Assembly (NCBI GenBank): GCA_938018045.1
Contig: CALIIP010000016.1
Span: 1 to 7,136 of the forward strand
Reading direction: 5' to 3'
Source: an uncultured Flavobacteriaceae bacterium
GTDB taxonomy: Bacteria; Bacteroidota; Bacteroidia; Flavobacteriales; Flavobacteriaceae
Length of the DNA: 7,136 nucleotides
Below are positions 5,443-7,136 of this stretch, piece after piece. The position numbers were made by a program, and so were the translations under genes. The notes under the pieces were generated by a model, which was not told the origin of the DNA, made no database searches, and saw only the letters and a program-made list of their open reading frames with translations. Each line of letters begins with the position of its first letter. Position 1 is the stretch's first letter.

Positions 5443-6270
5443 ATGCTTCCATTATTAGACATTAAAACAGATATCATTTCAGCTTTTCAAGGAGTTTTTG
5501 ACGATATTATTGCTGGTATGCCTACAGTTGTAGGGTTTATTATATTTATTTTTATCGCTTGGTTATTGATTAAAATTTTACTTTATATTATTAGAAAAGC
5601 CTTGAGTAAAACCAATATAGATCAATGGTCAGAAAAATTAAGTAAGACGGAAATATTTGGTAATACAACGGTAAATGTTGTTTTGACCAAATTTATTTTG
5701 GGAATAGTTAAATGGTCTTTGATATTAATATTCGTTCTAGCAGGTGCTGGAATTTTCGGATTGGATTCAGTCTCTAACGGAATTCAAAGTTTTATTGCTT
5801 ATTTACCTAGACTTTTATCAGCACTTGCAATTTTTGTAGCAGGTATATATTTAGGAACTGTTGTTAAAAAAGCAATTCACGCAATGTTTAAATCACTAGA
5901 AATTTCTGGGGGTAATTTATTAGGTAACATAGCCTTTTACTTAATTGTAGTTTTCTTAGGGATAACTGCATTTGATCAAGCAGGAATAGACACAAGTGTT
6001 ATTAAAAGTAACCTGACAATGATATTGGGTTCAATCGTTTTATCATTCACAATTGCTTTTGGATTAGGTTCCCGTGATGTTGTAAAGAAACTATTGTTTG
6101 GTTTCTATACGCGAAAAAACTTTGAAATAGGTCAGCAAATCAAAGTTGGAAAAACTAAAGGTGAGATTGTTGCTATTGATAATATATGTATGACAATTAA
6201 AACTGATAGTGGTAAAGTAATTCTACCAATAGATCAAGTAGCAAGTAAAAAAGTGGAGATTGAAAAATAA
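5443..6270 (+). CDS. MscS-like mechanosensitive ion channel family protein
   Basis: This 275-aa inner-membrane protein has about five hydrophobic helices (roughly 26-50, 81-104, 118-141, 156-176, 186-208). The YLPRLLSALAIFVAGIYLG block (120-138) resembles the conserved TM-helix repeat found in small-conductance mechanosensitive channels. The last helix, rich in G/A/S (LGSIVLSFTIAFGLGSRD, 195-212), leads into a beta-domain-like segment, NFEIGQQIKVGKTKGEIVAI (226-245) and then TIKTDSGKVILPIDQV (251-266). These parallel the MscS pore helix and the start of its cytoplasmic domain. The protein ends right after the beta domain, so the C-terminal alpha/beta vestibule of E. coli MscS is missing. The family's usual role is relief of turgor on osmotic down-shock. 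The ATG at 5443 is preceded by AT-rich sequence. It is the third gene of the ECF sigma cassette, with no terminator before it, and ends at the hairpin 6291-6325. Confidence 0.85.
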   Translation: MLPLLDIKTDIISAFQGVFDDIIAGMPTVVGFIIFIFIAWLLIKILLYIIRKALSKTNIDQWSEKLSKTEIFGNTTVNVVLTKFILGIVKWSLILIFVLAGAGIFGLDSVSNGIQSFIAYLPRLLSALAIFVAGIYLGTVVKKAIHAMFKSLEISGGNLLGNIAFYLIVVFLGITAFDQAGIDTSVIKSNLTMILGSIVLSFTIAFGLGSRDVVKKLLFGFYTRKNFEIGQQIKVGKTKGEIVAIDNICMTIKTDSGKVILPIDQVASKKVEIEK

Positions 6271-6290
6271 AATTTATTATTTAATAAAAG

Positions 6291-6325
6291 AAAAAAGGTG
6301 CCAAGTTTAACTTGACACCTTTTTT
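6291..6325. terminator. Bidirectional terminator between the channel gene and pnp
   Basis: AAAAAAGGTGCCAAG (6291-6305) and CTTGACACCTTTTTT (6311-6325) form a 15-bp hairpin around TTTAA with one non-complementary position. In plus-strand RNA that position is a C-A mismatch; in minus-strand RNA it is a G-U wobble, so the minus-strand (pnp) terminator should be the stronger. Both strands end in a run of six U residues. It lies 20 bp after the channel stop and 24 bp after the pnp stop. Confidence 0.9.
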
Positions 6326-6349
6326 AATATAATTAAGAGTTAAAATTAA

Positions 6350-7136
6350 TTAATCTCTTTTTCTTCTATCGTCTCTACGATTATCACGTCCACGATTATT
6401 ATCTCTTGCAGGTTTAGGTCTTTCAACATAACCTTCAGGCTTTTCTAATAATGCTTTACGAGAAACTTTATCTTTCTTCGTTCTTGGATCTTTTCCGAAA
6501 TACTTGATATCAAATACATCACCCATACTTACTACATCTGTAACCGCGTTTGTACGTTCCCAAGCCAATTCAGAAATGTGAACTAGTACTTCATTTCCAG
6601 GAGCATCCATATATTCAACTACAGGTCCAAAATCTAAGATTTTAATTACCTTTACTTCATATATACTTCCAACTTCTGGTCTGAATAATAAAGAATCTAT
6701 TTTTGCCATAACAGCCTCAATTCCTTTTTTGCCAACACCTAAAATTTCAACGATACCTTCTTCAGTAACTGGATCTTCGTTAATAACAATGGTAGTCTCA
6801 GTTTCCTTTTGCATTTCTTGAATCACTTTTCCACCAGGACCGATTAAGGCACCAATAAATTCGTTAGGAATACGTCTTGTTACCATTGTAGGAGCATGCT
6901 CTTTAACATCGGCATTTGGAGCAGCAATTGTATCTGTCAATTTCTCTAGGATATGTAAACGTCCATTACGAGCCTGTTGTAAAGCATTCACTAAAATCTC
7001 GTATGATAATCCTTTTACTTTAATATCCATTTGACAAGCTGTAATACCGTCAGCAGTACCAGTTACTTTAAAATCCATATCTCCTAAATGATCCTCATCA
7101 CCTAAGATATCAGATAATACAGCATAGTTTCCAGAT
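6350..7136 (-). CDS. pnp: Polynucleotide phosphorylase (PNPase), C-terminal part
   Basis: PNPase degrades RNA 3' to 5' with phosphate, releasing nucleoside diphosphates, and takes part in mRNA turnover. The frame runs off the window end, so 261 C-terminal residues are visible (about the last third). The segment begins in the second RNase PH-like core at YAVLSDILGDEDHLGDMDFK. By alignment with E. coli PNPase, D15, D19, D21 and K23 correspond to D486, D490, D492 and K494, so the catalytic site is intact. A KH domain follows (about 85-145) with the GPGG RNA-binding loop at 99-102, then an S1 domain (about 156-229) with KVIKILDFGPVVEY and VHISELAWERT. The protein ends in a short basic Arg/Asp/Asn-rich tail (about 238-261). 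The ATG at 7078 is an internal Met (GDMDF), not the start. It is convergent with the channel gene across the shared terminator. Confidence 0.97.
   Translation of the reverse strand, partial: SGNYAVLSDILGDEDHLGDMDFKVTGTADGITACQMDIKVKGLSYEILVNALQQARNGRLHILEKLTDTIAAPNADVKEHAPTMVTRRIPNEFIGALIGPGGKVIQEMQKETETTIVINEDPVTEEGIVEILGVGKKGIEAVMAKIDSLLFRPEVGSIYEVKVIKILDFGPVVEYMDAPGNEVLVHISELAWERTNAVTDVVSMGDVFDIKYFGKDPRTKKDKVSRKALLEKPEGYVERPKPARDNNRGRDNRRDDRRKRD

Noticed and set aside
7076..7078. ATG as the start of a 242-aa gene
   Set aside because: The frame continues upstream to the window end with PNPase core sequence; this ATG is the internal Met of the GDMDF motif.

Overview
This AT-rich window looks like a chromosomal segment of a member of the Bacteroidetes, most likely class Flavobacteriia. 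Four things support this. The primary sigma factor is the short form (287 aa, no region 1.1) typical of that phylum. Two genes are preceded by TATATTTG, which fits the flavobacterial -7 consensus TAnnTTTG. Translation starts lack Shine-Dalgarno sequences. The tRNA gene does not encode its CCA end. Nothing indicates a plasmid, phage or insertion sequence; this is ordinary core genome with a few accessory touches.

Layout. At 1-116 (+) is the 3' end of a GatB/YqeY-domain gene, followed 16 bp later by a tRNA-Arg(UCG) gene (133-206) and a very strong hairpin terminator (212-274). Positions 271-476 hold a short array of palindromic, REP-like units of about 43 bp (three near-identical tandem copies plus one diverged copy). 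The array ends just beyond the 3' end of a minus-strand sugar-porter MFS transporter (489-2036). Divergent from the transporter is a plus-strand MtfA/M90-type zinc peptidase (2080-2859) with no ATG start. Its stop codon overlaps that of the convergent rpe gene, ribulose-phosphate 3-epimerase (2856-3515, minus). Upstream of rpe, also on the minus strand, is the primary sigma factor gene rpoD (3641-4504) with its own terminator (about 3580-3612). A 110-bp divergent intergenic region separates rpoD from a plus-strand cassette: an ECF-type sigma factor (4615-5229), a 59-aa protein overlapping it by 4 bp (5226-5405), and an MscS-like mechanosensitive channel (5443-6270). A bidirectional terminator (6291-6325) separates the channel gene from the 3' part of pnp, polynucleotide phosphorylase (6350 to the window end, minus).

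Functional reading. Most genes are housekeeping: transcription (rpoD), RNA turnover (pnp), the pentose phosphate pathway (rpe), tRNA and sugar uptake. The transporter, rpe and the M90 peptidase could loosely form a sugar-metabolism neighbourhood, but only transporter and rpe have a clear carbohydrate role.

The most interesting unit is the ECF sigma / 59-aa protein / small MscS-like channel cassette. Its arrangement suggests a translationally coupled regulator plus a membrane channel, possibly an envelope or osmotic stress module. The second most interesting is the palindromic array, whose three best units each carry GCGAAGC, the sequence of a known ultra-stable DNA mini-hairpin. The third is an apparent A19-U56 replacement of the near-universal G19-C56 tertiary pair in the tRNA-Arg.
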